Below, one piece after another: positions 1-10,226 of a DNA stretch of 64,000 nt. Location of the stretch: the NCBI GenBank assembly GCA_023053685.1, contig JALIGW010000005.1, positions 30,532,480-30,596,479 on the forward strand, written 5' to 3'. Below the pieces are notes generated by a model that did not search any database, was not told where the DNA came from, and saw nothing but the letters and a program-made list of their open reading frames with translations. This DNA comes from Diadophis punctatus similis (lineage: Eukaryota > Chordata > Lepidosauria > Squamata > Dipsadidae). A program made the translations under genes and the position numbers. Positions within the stretch are counted from its first letter, which is position 1. Each line of letters begins with the position of its first letter.

Positions 1-405
1 GCCCCATGTAGAGCGCGTTGCGAGGTGACAAGGGCATGAGTGACCGTGAGTAGAGCCTCCTTCTCCAAGTATGGCCGCAACTGGTGCACCAGGCGAACCT
101 GTGCAAAGGCCCCCCTAGCCACAGCGGAAAGATGGTGATCCAATTTTAGCTGTGGATCTAGGAGGGCCCCCAAGTTGCGGGCCTGATCCGAGGGGGTCAG
201 TTTCGCTCCCTCGAACGTCAAGGAGGGACAATTGACATGGTCCTTAGGCGGCAATATCCAAAGCCACTCAGTCTTGTCGGGATTAAGTCTTGAGTCTGTT
301 CCTCCCCATCCAGATCCTAATGTCGTCCAGGCACCGGCACATTACATCAACTGCCTCTCTGAAATCAGACGGGGTGGTGATGTATAGCTGGGTGTCGTCA
401 GCGTA

Positions 406-1101
406 CTATTGGAAACGCACCCCATGTCTGCGGATGATCTCCCCCAGGGGTTTCATGTAAATGTTAAACAGGATGGGCGAGAGAACCGACCCCTGAGGCA
501 CCCCACATGATAGGGGCCTAGGGGACGATCTCTGTCCTCCTGTCAACACCGACTGCATCCTGTCGGCGAGATAAGAGGAGAACCACCGTAAAACGGTGCC
601 TCCCACCCCCAACTCACCGAGACGATGCAGAAGGATACCATGGTTGATGGTATCGAACGCCGCTGAGAGGTCAAGTAGCACCAGGATGGAGAAATTACCC
701 CCATCCCGGGCCCGCCAGAGATCATCCATCAGAGCGACCAAGGCAGTTTCTGTACTGTAGCCGCGCCTGAAACCCGACTGATAAGGATCTAAATGATCTG
801 TTTCATCCAGAAGCTGCAGAAGCTGAGTAACCACCACCTTCTCCACCACTTTCCCCCAAAAGGGTAAGTTGGAGACCGGACGATAGTTCTTCAAATCAGC
901 TGGATCCAGGGAAGGCTTCTTCAGGAGGGGTCTCACCACCGCAGCTTTTAACGACTGCGGTACGGATCCCTTCCTCAGAGAAGCGGTGACCACTGCCTGG
1001 ATCCAGCCGCATGCTACCTCTCTGCTGGCCGAGACCAACCAGGAGGGGCACGGGTCCAATAAACAGGTGTAGGTACCCATCGCCCCCACAGCTCTGTCCA
1101 C
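406..1101 (-). pseudogene. LINE reverse transcriptase fragment (ORF2)
   Basis: This 231-residue open stretch is the RT finger and palm region of the L2-type element. From the N-terminus it shows a QSLKAAVVRPLLKK block, NYRPVSNLPFWGKVVEKVV, the STETAL motif, the first catalytic Asp region (LDLSAAFDTINHG) and the PQGSVLSPILFN motif. It stops at a TAG just before YADD, so the second catalytic motif is outside the open frame. The starting ATG is not a native start: the frame enters from the degenerate endonuclease region. Confidence 0.85.
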
Positions 1102-1150
1102 ATCTTCGGAAGAAACAGGCCCAAACTCTTCCCATAATGGTGGACTAAGA

Positions 1151-2227
1151 CTAGCCCCTGTCTAAGGACTCTGCCCAGCTAGAGTCCAGGTTCGACCGAA
1201 TCTGAGCGACTTTATCTGACAGAAACTCAGCGAATTCCTCAGCTCTGCCTTGTAAGTGTTCCTCGCTCCCCCCTTTGGCAAGGAGGGAGCGAGTCACCCT
1301 AAACAAGGCGGCTGGGCGAGAATCTGCGGACGCAATAAGAGCGGAAAAATAAGATCGTTTTGCCGCCTTTATCGCCACTAAATAAGATCTGATGTAAATT
1401 CTTAATAGTGTTCGGTCAGACTCGGTTTTGCTGGCTCTCCAGCAGCGCTCTAGACGTCTCTTCTGGCGTTTCATCTCCCAGAGCTCCTCGGTAAACCAGG
1501 GAGCTTTCCGGGATCCACTGCCGCGGAGAGGTCGCTTAGGCGCAATTCGGTCTAACGCCCCTGATGCTGCGGTGTTCCAAGCAGCCACCAGGGAGTCAAC
1601 CGAGTTGTGTACCAGGGTTTCAGGTATTTCCCCGAGCTCCCTCTGGAATCCTTCCGGTTCCATTAGGCGCCTGGGGCGGAACCACCTAGTCGGTCCTGCC
1701 TCCCTGCGGGGGAGGAGTGGGGCTGCGAAATCCAACCTCAGTAGGAAATGATCTGACCATGACAGTGGGGTGATGACTATGTCCCTGATCTTCAGATCAT
1801 CTCTCCACTGCCCCAAAAGAAACACTAGGTCGAGCGTGTGACCGCCCTCATGAGTCGGACCCTGGATTACTTGGGTCAGGTCCATGGTTGTCATGGAATC
1901 CATGAACTCCTGAGCCACCCCAGAGGTTTCGCCAGCCGATGGCAAGTTGAAGTCCCCCAGGACCATAAGCCTAGGGAACTCAACTGCCAAGCCGGCTACT
2001 GCCTCAAGTAGCTCAGGCAGGGCCTTACTTACGCAGCTGGGAGGCAGGTACATTAAGAAAAGGCCCACCTGTACCCCTAAGTCCAACTTCAAAAGGAGCG
2101 TCTCACACCCAACAATCTCCGGGGCTGGGATCCTACGAGGATGCAGACTTCCGCGCGTTATTATTGCCACTCCTCCCCCCTTCCCTGGGGTCGAGAATGA
2201 TGCTGCACCGAGAAACCAGGTGGGCAT
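1151..2227 (-). pseudogene. LINE endonuclease domain fragment (ORF2 N-terminal)
   Basis: This 358-residue open stretch covers most of an exonuclease/endonuclease/phosphatase-type domain. The residues VLGDFNLPS hold the Asp and Asn of the active site, and PLSWSDHFLLRLDF holds the catalytic SDH. A basic linker (KAPWFTEELWEMKRQKRRLERCWR) and LRIYIRSYLVAIKAAKRSYF lead towards the RT. The true domain begins further upstream (minus strand about 2390: LITEEGADLVCVTETWLGQ), separated by an in-frame stop and a frame change. Confidence 0.85.
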
Positions 2228-2530
2228 ATCTCAGAGAGAGCTACTCCCCCCTCCTGACCCAGCCAGGTCTCGGTAACACATACCAGGTCTGCCCCCTCCT
2301 CCGTGATTAAATCACATATCAGGGGGGCTTTGTTGGTAATTTACCTGGCGTTAAGCAGTAGCATCCTGAGCCCAGGGCCCTGAGAACCCTGGTTGCCAGG
2401 TGTCTGGGTTGAGCAAGATGGAACCGGATCGGAGGGGCCGGAACAAGGGATCGCTTATAAACAGCGAGGTCTTATTCCCCGAGAGCGGCCCACCCCTCTG
2501 CTCCCGCCATATCTATTATCCCCCCCCCTA

Positions 2531-4573
2531 CATCATTGCATTCTCACATTTCTTCTCCTTCAAATGTGAGCAAACAAAACTAAAATGTTGTTTTTTCAAC
2601 TATTTGCTTGGATCCATTGCATAGGTTTTCTTTTTTTCTCAGAAGATACGTCTTATTGTTAGTGCCTTTATAGGCTTCCAAGAGTCCACAAAGTAGACGC
2701 ATAGATACCAAAGTCTCTGCTCACCTTTGGAAGAAAGCACTATATGCGGTCCTTGTTTAATAACTTCTCATACAGCGATCGTTCAAACTTACAACAGTGC
2801 TGAATGACTGAATGAGTGATAGTTATTATGGCTGGACCTCATACTTAAAAAGCATTGCAGTGTCTTCACAATTATGGGATTGTGATTTGCAATCTTTTCT
2901 GATGCTTCCCACAAGCAAAGTAAATGGAAGAAATGAAGTTGGAAGTCATGGTCACATGAGATCTTCTCTTAACAACCCACAGAGTCCTCACTTCTGGAAC
3001 TGGCAATGGTAACTATGGTGGGATTTTTTTTTAATGTACAATTATGCCACTTAAGGATGGAGTTTCTGGACCCAATTAGTATTGTTAAACAGGGACTATC
3101 TATATAATAACTGAACATTTAAATTGAATTAATGTTGCTTCTGTTTAGTCATAGCCAACCTTGATTGTGACCCAGATAACAGGTCACACAACAGTACCAG
3201 GCAATAGTTCTAGTAGATTATGTTATGCTAACTACCCATTTACACCATTTGACACCCAACAAGCAGCAGGTACTTGTCTGCCAACTTCAGAATGTCATCC
3301 TCACCATTAATGCAGTACCATTAAGAAATAATTATTCTTAAAATGGAAAAAAATCAGAGCAAGTCTGGTATCACTTTGTCCAGCTAACACATTTTATTAA
3401 AAATAGGTTATCTTTTTTTGTCAGCTCTTCTCCTGTTAAAAGACCACATAGGCTTTTATAGGAAACTGCAGGTCCATCAAATCAACCAATGTTATCCATC
3501 AGAAAGCAATAAATACAGGTTGGAATCAGAAGATTGTTAGTTGGTTATTTAATTTATCTTACCTCATGGACACCATGTTTAAAGAATCATTTGCAGAAGT
3601 AAAAAGTAGAAAACAACAACAACTAGAAATTGTGTAGTGTAATAAACATTTGAAGACAACAGCAAAATTACCCAGTATCTCTTAAAAATAAATATGTAAT
3701 TAAAGCACATTCCCATTTTGTTCTCCACAGCTGCTGTACACATAATGGTCAAAGAAAAGCTTGGCAGCAATTTACTTAGAAGTAGCCAAAAATATTATTT
3801 TTCTTGGCTTGTTTCAGAATCCAGATGTATTTTTCTACTGAAATAATCACACTCCTTAAAGATATGTCTCTACAGGTATCAGGATATAGTAATGTCACAT
3901 AAGGTACTTTCTCTTCCTCGCAAACAAACAAACGAACAAAAACCCACTTCCAAAATCAAAATAATGAAATAACTTTCAAAATGCAGAATTTAAATATTGC
4001 TTTTTAAAAGAAAAAAATCTATGCATTTTATCATGCTACTTCAGTTATCTTATGCAAATGCTCTTTCTAGATGTTATTGGCATGGACCTCCTGCAAATAT
4101 AAAGTACAAGCAGGTGCACAGTGTGAATCTGAAAAGTCTTCCATGAAAATCCCGGAGGAAAGCCATTCCAAAATGAAGTATAGTCGTAGATTTATACATA
4201 TCAGATGCAGTATCATTTTGAAAATGCATAAATTTTCTAGTTGTGACAGTTCATTGATCCTTATCCATAAGGATGCAAATTGACATTGGCTGGCTATAGA
4301 AAACACAATATACCCCTATTCCAGAGCTCTGGGGAAGGTTTGATGTGCTCCCTAAGCTTCCATGCAATAAGCTTTTCCAGTTACATCATTACTGGGAGCA
4401 TTTCATATTCAAGAGGTTCTCTGGCTTTTATAGAAATAGAGAAACCTCTTTTTCCCCCACACCAAAAATGTGGTCTTAGAAGCCACATTCATAATCTTAC
4501 TAACCACATACTGAATCCAGTCATAACTAGCAGCTTATAGCACTAAAGCATTAAAATCATAAAAGATGAAATA
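2531..4573. other. Intronic sequence, no feature recognised
   Basis: AT-rich sequence with short homopolymers and a small (CAAA)n run near 3922. No coding exon, RNA gene or clear repeat was seen; the small open frames here are short and lack family motifs. Confidence 0.6.
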
Positions 4574-5630
4574 CCGTATTTTTCGGAGTATAAGACGCAC
4601 CGGAGTATAAGATGCACCTTAGTTTTTGGGGAGGAAAATAGGGGAAAACAATCTGCCTACCAGGTATTCATCTGGCTAGCGTCCTTAGTCTGGTCAGCTT
4701 CAGCACATTATTTTATCTCCTGGTTAGGACTTAAAAAAATCTTCTTCTGAGAGAGTAACAGTGAAAGAGCATGCAAGCCAGTAAGAGCTGGGAAGATCGT
4801 TAGTACCTGGTTAGGGCTAGAAAAAAACTTATTCGGAGCAGCTTCAGCACATTATTTTATCTCCTGGTTAGGACTTTAAAAAACCTACTTCTGAGAGAAT
4901 AACAATGAAAGAACCTGCAAGCCAGTAAGAGCTGGGAAGATCGTTAGCACCTGGTTAGGGCTAGAAAAAAACTTATTCGGAGCAGCTTCAGCACATTATC
5001 TCCTGGTTAGGACTTAAAAAAAACCTTCTTCTGAGAGAATAACAATGAAAGAACCTGCAAGCCAGTAAGAGCTGGGAAGATCGTTAGCACCTGGTTAGGG
5101 CTAGAAAAAAACTTATTCGGAGCAGCTTCAGCACATTATTTTATCCCCTGGTTAGGACTTAAAAAAACCTTCTACTGAGAGAATAACAATGAAAGAGCCT
5201 GCAAGCCGGTAAGAGCTGGGAAGATAGTTAGCACCTGGTTAGGGCTAGAAAAAAACTTATTCGGAGCAGCTTCAGCACATTATTTTATCTCCTGTTTAGG
5301 ACTTAAAAAAACCTTCTTCTGAGAGAATAACAATGAAAGAACCTGCAAGCCAGTAAGAGCTGGGAAGATCATTAGCACCTGGTTAGGGCTAGAAAAAAAA
5401 CTTATTCGGAGTAAGCAGAGCAATGAAAAAAAATTCTGCAAAGACTTAGGGCTGGAAAAACATTCTTTGGAGAGAGTAACAATGAAAAAGCCTGCAAGGT
5501 AAGAGCTGGGAAGATCTGTTAGCACCTAGTTAGGGCTGGAAAAAAGCTACATTCGAAGTATAAGATGCACCCAAATTTTCAGCCACTTTTAGGGAGGAAA
5601 AAGGTGCGTCTTATACTCCGAAAAATACGG
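4574..5630. mobile_element. TA-flanked inverted-repeat DNA element with internal minisatellite
   Basis: The ends are near-perfect inverted repeats: CCGTATTTTTCGGAGTATAA at 4574 and its complement ending at 5630, each next to a TA dinucleotide that would be the target duplication. The terminal region contains GGAGTATAAGACGCACC-like sequence twice. There is no transposase. The interior holds about five tandem copies of a roughly 144-bp unit. A second, shorter copy is at 61032. The TA duplication suggests a TA-specific superfamily, but I cannot assign one. Confidence 0.85.
4696..5411. repeat. 144-bp minisatellite, about five units
   Basis: The landmark AGCTTCAGCACATTA occurs at 4696, 4840, 4984, 5124 and 5268, giving spacings of 144, 144, 140 and 144 bp. 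Each unit also carries CTGGTTAGGACTT, a GAGAGAATAACAATGAAAGA-like stretch, a GTAAGAGCTGGGAAGATCGT stretch and an ACTTATTCGGAG stretch. The 140-bp unit lacks a short TTTTAT-containing piece. Units differ by a few substitutions only. Confidence 0.9.
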
Positions 5631-5689
5631 TATTTCTAAAACAATAAAAATGAAAATTACAATCAAAAATAGATTGTAGTTAAAGGGAA

Positions 5690-6430
5690 AGAGCAGTTTG
5701 TGCAGAGGGGAGGCGGATTTGCCTCTTAATTCATCCACCACTTCTAGTGCGATGCTCCTCTGTTGAGACCCCAAGCCATCTGGCAGAACCAGGTCTTCAG
5801 GCCCATATGGAAAGTCAGAAGGATGTGAGTTGATCTCACCTCAGGAGGTGCAGCAGAAAAAGCCTTTCTGCTGGACACCACCGGCCAGAATTCCTTGACT
5901 GATGGGACCCACAGCATCCCTTCTTTGCCAGTGTTGGTGGGACAGGCCAGTCCCAATGGGATGAGATGGTTCCTCAAGTAACCTGAATCTATGTCATGCA
6001 GGGCTTTAAAGGTAACCAACATCTTGAATTGGACCTGAAAGCAAATTGCTGCCACACCCTGTACCAGTTGAAGCTTCTGAATGCTCTTCATGTACAGTGC
6101 ATTGTAGTACTTCAGACACAAGATGACCAGGGCTTGAACGACTGGGTGCAGGGATTCTTGATCTAGGAAAAATCGCAATGGTCACATAACACAAAGTTGT
6201 GCAATGGCTTTTCTAGCAACGACTGCCACCTCCTCTTTGAGCAGAAGTCACAAATCCAGGAAAATCCCTAAGTTGCAAACCTGGTCTGTCTTGTAGTGCA
6301 ACCCCATCCACACCTAGATTAATTAAAGTCCAGGATCTTGAAATTCCATGCACCCAAAGCCATTTAGTCTTGCCAGAGTTCAGCCGAAGCCTATTGCCCC
6401 TTTTCTCCTGTGCATGGCTTGGAGAGTCCA
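5690..6430 (-). mobile_element. LINE (L2/CR1 group) ORF2 C-terminal fragment
   Basis: Read on the minus strand, the frame at 6178-5744 carries the C-terminal block seen in the younger copies here (FQVQFKMLVTFKALHDIDSG, YLRNHLIPLG, AFSAAPPEVRSTHILLTFHMGLKTWF). Upstream, to about 6430, a second frame keeps RLNSGKTKWLWVHG and LRDFPGFV pieces. Frames are broken and the copy is much more diverged than those at 33.9 and 14.6 kb. Confidence 0.75.
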
Positions 6431-6659
6431 AGCATGGGTTATCTTCTCATCTGATTGGCCAGGGACTGAGTTACAATTTCTTTGGCCACACCTGTTCCTC
6501 TGGCCGAGCTCCAGTTTTTTCAACTCAGTAAGCCTCGAGGGACACAGATTGAGTTGCTCCTGATTATTATCAGGGATTTGTTGCATTTCATCAATTTGAT
6601 TAGGATTTAATTAGGAATTTAATTGGACATTGTGTTAAAATAAATTTTGAAAATTGTCA

Positions 6660-7290
6660 AATTGTCTGGGAAGTGACTGGTGCGTTTGTGGGAGGCTTGT
6701 AGCCTCCGCACCCAGCGCAGCGCTCTGGCCACCGGCTAGCCGCCATTGCCATGTGTTGGTTCTGAAGAGCAGCTTGGATTTAAACCGCACACCAGCATTC
6801 CACCTTTAGAGTCTCAGCTTTGTGATCAAAAGAACTTCTCTTGGCTTTCCCTGATCGGCTTGCTGCGGGCGGACATTTTGTGGGCGGTTTTTTGCTGCAG
6901 CTCCGATCGGCTCGGAACCCAGGAGGGGCACAGCGAGCGTTCTAAGGAGCCTTAAAGCTGCAAGAGCCCTTTTTTTCTTCTCGGAGCTGAAGTTGTTAGT
7001 GATCTCCCAGCTTGATTCCTCGCAAGTGGCTGTATTGCCAGCTGGCAGTCATGAGAAAGTTAGCGTTCTGGCATTTGTGAGCCTATTGAGGGTTTCGTGC
7101 CAAAACTGCTGCTGCTACTTTCATTTTTGCTGATTTTGCTGCTCCTGCTGCTGCTCCTGATCTTGCTGTTTGCTCTCTTCCAGTTATTGTAAGGCACAAT
7201 GAATACTTCTGATCCCTTCCAGGGACAGGATTCCCCTGCTTTTGATTGGTGCTGGTAGAGTGATTCATCATTGTTGCTACTGCAGCTATT
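6660..7290 (+). mobile_element. Probable non-coding 5' part of the DIRS-like element
   Basis: A sharp rise in GC content starts near 6660, just upstream of the gag-like frame, and continues to its ATG at 7291. The stretch has no coding frame with motifs. Assigning it to the DIRS element is inference from position; the element's terminal inverted repeat was not delimited. Confidence 0.4.
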
Positions 7291-8985
7291 ATGGCTGAAC
7301 GCAGAGCTTCTATTAGCAGCAGCTCTGCTGATTCTTCCACCTCTCACAGGGTGGAGGAATGTTCCCAGCCCAAAAAGGCTAGAAAGGAGGCAGATGGCCC
7401 TTCTACCAGGTCCAAGTCCTCCTATTCCAAATCCAAATCATCTGCTTCTGATAAAGACGCCCTTTAGGAGACAAAGAGCACTGGAGAAGCAGTTTGCAAA
7501 GGCACAAAAGCAGGCCCATCTTGCTGGCAGTTCTGAGAAGGGTCCTGCAGCTGATAACCCTGTGACTATAGACCTTTCATCACAGTCTCAGACAGCAGAC
7601 CAATTGGCATGGTCTCCTAATGTTTTACCTGAGCCCCAAACCAGTTTCCTAGTGCCTATCAGGAAGGAAGGGCTACTGGACTCTGGCCATTCAGCTATTG
7701 GAGCACAGTCTGGGGTGGCAGTTAGAACATCTGCCCCTTCTGCCACCTTTACCCCCACAGCAGCTGACCTCAGGCCTTCTGAGCTCCTGGCCCAGGGGTT
7801 ACCTGTAGAGCTGAATAATGCTATTAATACCATTGCCCTGGGGATTGATGCAGCCCTGGCCCAAAGGGACTTGTTAGGCCAGGGTCCAGGGTTTCTCCTC
7901 AGAATTATTCTCAGAGTAGAGAATTTATTAGAGAATCTCGTTCCCTAACTCCATCAGAGCATAGTGTTGCCTTTCAAAGAGAGGTGAATATAGATTTGGA
8001 GGAAAATTTGGGGCATTTTTAGTTTTCTGAGGATGAGGGCACTTCCCCAGGTAGACCTCCATATTTTGCTCTCTTTAATCCAGCCCAATTTAGCACATTG
8101 CTTTTTAACGCCAAAGCCACTGCTAACTTGAGTGGCTCTAGTGCCACAAGGGATCGGCCTGTGGTCCCTTAGGACCTCTCTGCCAGCCTGTTTTCAGAGC
8201 AGATGTCAGAGCAGGAAGTGGTTCCTTCGCCACAATATTTTGTGGATTCAATTACACGTCAGTGGGAACAACCAGGTTCTATACCGGGTCCTAGTAGCAT
8301 GTATAGGCACATGTATTCTACTGAGCAGCAGATGGAGGAACTTTTGGAGCTTCCAGTCATAGATCCTCCTCTGGCCAGTTTGGCATCCTCGGCTCTCCTT
8401 CCTTCTGACTTGGCAGAGTGTCTTAAGGCTAAGGATAGAAAGGCGGAGCTGTCTGCTCTTAAGACTCATCAGGCAGCTGCCTGGGCTATTAGATCGGTCA
8501 CAGCAGCCTCCTTTATCACAAGAACCTCACTTCTGTGGCTACATCAAATGCAGGATAGGGCTTCTCCAGATGATATCAGGTTGCAGCAAGACATTCACAA
8601 ATTATTAGCTGCGGCTGAATATACAGTGGATGCGACCATCAATGCAGCCAAATTCACCTCCAGGGCTCTGGCCTCGAATGTCACCTCCAAACGCCTCTTG
8701 TGGCTTCGCCAGTGGCAAGCCGACGTAAAATCCAAATGACGTCTGGCATCGGCCCCGTTCAAGGGTTGTCACCTTTTTGGAGAGGTATTAGACCCTATTT
8801 TAGTGGAAGGCAAAGACAAAAGGAAGATTTTGCCTCATTCATATAGATGGGCTGAGAGGAGAACTTCTGCCTTCTCCAGAAGGCAGTCCTTTCATGGCAC
8901 TGACTCAGGTTGTTCTTCCCCAGCTAAGGACCAGAAAGAATGTAGAACACATGCAGTTTGTTCAAACCTATGTTTACTCAATTAA
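7291..8985 (+). pseudogene. DIRS-like retrotransposon gag-like ORF, broken
   Basis: The frame opens with ATG at 7291 (MAERRASISSSSADSS, then a Lys/Ser-rich basic stretch) and stops after about 57 codons. It continues in the next frame from about 7465 to 7945 (FRRQRALEKQFAKAQKQA, then a Pro/Ser/Ala-rich region). It then returns to the first frame at about 8200-8739 (MSEQEVVPSPQYFVD, LLELPVIDPPLASL, LAAAEYTVDATINAAKFTSR, RLLWLRQWQADVKSK). A TGA at 8737 sits where a Trp codon would be expected, and the frame resumes with FGEVLDPILVEGKDKRKI and ending RRQSFHGTDSG near 8910. This order and the AAEYTVDATINAAKF and WLRQWQADVKSK motifs match the gag-like protein of vertebrate DIRS elements as I know it. 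The tyrosine recombinase and RT frames are missing. The element is 3'-truncated, apparently by the chromovirus-related sequence that follows. Confidence 0.75.
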
Positions 8986-9325
8986 CGACTACTAATAAGC
9001 TTGCTTAGTCGTTGACACACACAAACACAAGTTAAAGCAATCTTTTCTTGAAAAACCAGCTGTTAATTAAACTGCATTAACAGCTAGCAGAAGTCCATGA
9101 AATCAGAAAGCAAGTCTAAGTAAATAGTCCTAGATATATCAAGAAGCTTACAAGGGTTGGCAAAATGCTTAGAAGCAGTCCGCAGGAAAAATGCCAAAAC
9201 AGATAAGCTGAGCAGACATTTTCAGAACACGAAGGCACATGAACGAAAAAAATGTTTCCTGCAGAGTTTTTGCTGTCATCGTCATCCCTAAAATTGGCTA
9301 AGGGAGTGGCCAATTAGCCCCAAGC
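8940..9325 (-). mobile_element. Possible LTR/3' non-coding region of the chromovirus fragment
   Basis: Between the end of the DIRS coding remnant and the acidic tail of the chromovirus frame lies about 380 bp without a coding signal. Its left border reads TGTAGAACACATG, so on the minus strand it would end ...TTCTACA, as retroviral-type LTRs do (5'-TG...CA-3'). A second LTR for comparison is absent, so this is a guess from position. Confidence 0.35.
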
Positions 9326-10218
9326 CTACTCCTGAGGAGACCTCCTCCTGAGAAACCATTCCTGCCTTTTGGCAGCTCTGTGTGCCCGTACATTAAGAAG
9401 AGACACCTCTTCTTCTTCCTCATCACTGATGTGAGGTGTTGGAGGTTCTGAAGGCCCTGGCTGAATCTCTGCCTCTGGCACCAAGTTCTCGCCAGCCTCT
9501 TCACTGTCCGACTCGGGTGCCAGCTGCATAGGCCACTGGCGCATCACCATATCGGCCTCTTCTGGGACGGGATCCGCTAACAGCTGCACGGGCTGCTGGC
9601 AGACCACAACACTATCCCTCACCTCAGGGCCCTTCCCCCAGGTCTGTCGGTCCGGATGTGGTCGAGACGGGGACTGGTCATGGAAAGCGCGAACAAGATC
9701 GGGAGGATGGACGCATCCTCCCAGGTGAAGTCTTCCGGCCCATACTCCTTCCACTTGATCAGGTATTTGAACTGGCCCTTCATCCACCAGGAGTTGCAAA
9801 TGCTGGCGACCTCATATTCGGGTGGTTCAGCTCCGTCACGGGGTGCCAGCTGGGGATGATCAAGTTGGTGGAGCGGACAGGCGAGCCGTTTGGGAACGAG
9901 GAGGGACCGGTGAAACACGAGGTGTATCTGTAAAGACCGAGGCAGGGTCAGGCGGTAGGCCACTGGGTTGATGACCGCCTCTACAGGAAAAGGACCCAGG
10001 TACCGATGATCCAGTTTCCGGACCGGCCGGTCTGAGGGGAGATGCCTCGTCGACAGCCACACTCGATCCCCCACATCCAATGGTGGTGTTGCCTGCCGAG
10101 AGCAGTCCGCGACCCTTTTATAGTCTTCCTTGGCCTTGGTGAGATACCGCTTCACCAATTGGATGTGTGTGTGTGTGCGCGTGCGCACGCACGCACACAC
10201 ACGTATACATTCATTCAT
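9326..10218 (-). pseudogene. Ty3-type chromovirus pol fragment: integrase tail and chromodomain
   Basis: On the minus strand the frame from about 10170 to 9619 shows the integrase C-terminal region (VGDRVWLSTRHLP, KLDHRYLGPFPV, YRLTLP, VFHRSLLVP) followed by a chromodomain (YEVASICNS, FKYLIKWKEYGPEDFTWED). A conserved WxxA.I position is altered near the end. After a frame change, a second frame (to 9326) gives an acidic and basic tail (SDEEEEEVSLL, AKRQEWFLRRR). This pairing marks a Metaviridae chromovirus of the type found in fish and reptiles. Upstream integrase core, RNase H and RT are missing; the fragment breaks at a GT/CA-rich tract near 10165. One expected tail frame is shifted, so no functional protein is possible. 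Confidence 0.85.
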
Positions 10219-10226
10219 TCATTCAG
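10160..10226. repeat. Alternating GT/GC/CA tract followed by (ATTC)n
   Basis: TGTGTGTGTGTGCGCGTGCG is followed by CACGCACGCACACACAC and then four ATTC units. The tract is almost self-complementary and purely alternating purine/pyrimidine. It marks the 5' breakpoint of the chromovirus fragment. Confidence 0.85.

Larger units (their letters stand above)
1..2530 (-). mobile_element. L2-type non-LTR retrotransposon, degenerate, cut by window edge
   Basis: Read on the minus strand, this is a LINE ORF2 with an endonuclease part (about 2390 to 1150) followed by reverse transcriptase (about 1150 to 1). The endonuclease shows GGVAIITRG, LGDFNLP and SWSDHFLLRLDF, matching the apurinic-type endonuclease motifs including the C-terminal SDH. 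The RT shows NYRPVSNLP, QSGFRRGYSTETAL, LDLSAAFDTINHGILL and CGVPQGSVLSPILFNIY. The YADD catalytic box near 395 is preceded by an in-frame TAG where the better copy at 33.9 kb has Gln. Another in-frame stop breaks the endonuclease start (near 2360). Between EN and RT the frame shifts. The first 400 bp correspond to the RT C-terminal region and carry a small deletion relative to that other copy. The element is inactive. L2/CR1 superfamily is from motif style; the exact clade is uncertain. Confidence 0.88.

Noticed and set aside
3579..3770. Many 60-90-codon open frames in unique intron sequence
   Set aside because: Size expected by chance in AT-rich DNA, no motifs, no splice context.
4696..5411. 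Regularly spaced repeats considered as a CRISPR array
   Set aside because: The 144-bp units are directly adjacent with no unique spacers, in a vertebrate intron.
9326..10218. Chromodomain frame considered as a host chromobox gene
   Set aside because: The chromodomain directly follows an integrase C-terminal region, as in chromovirus pol, and the tail is frameshifted.
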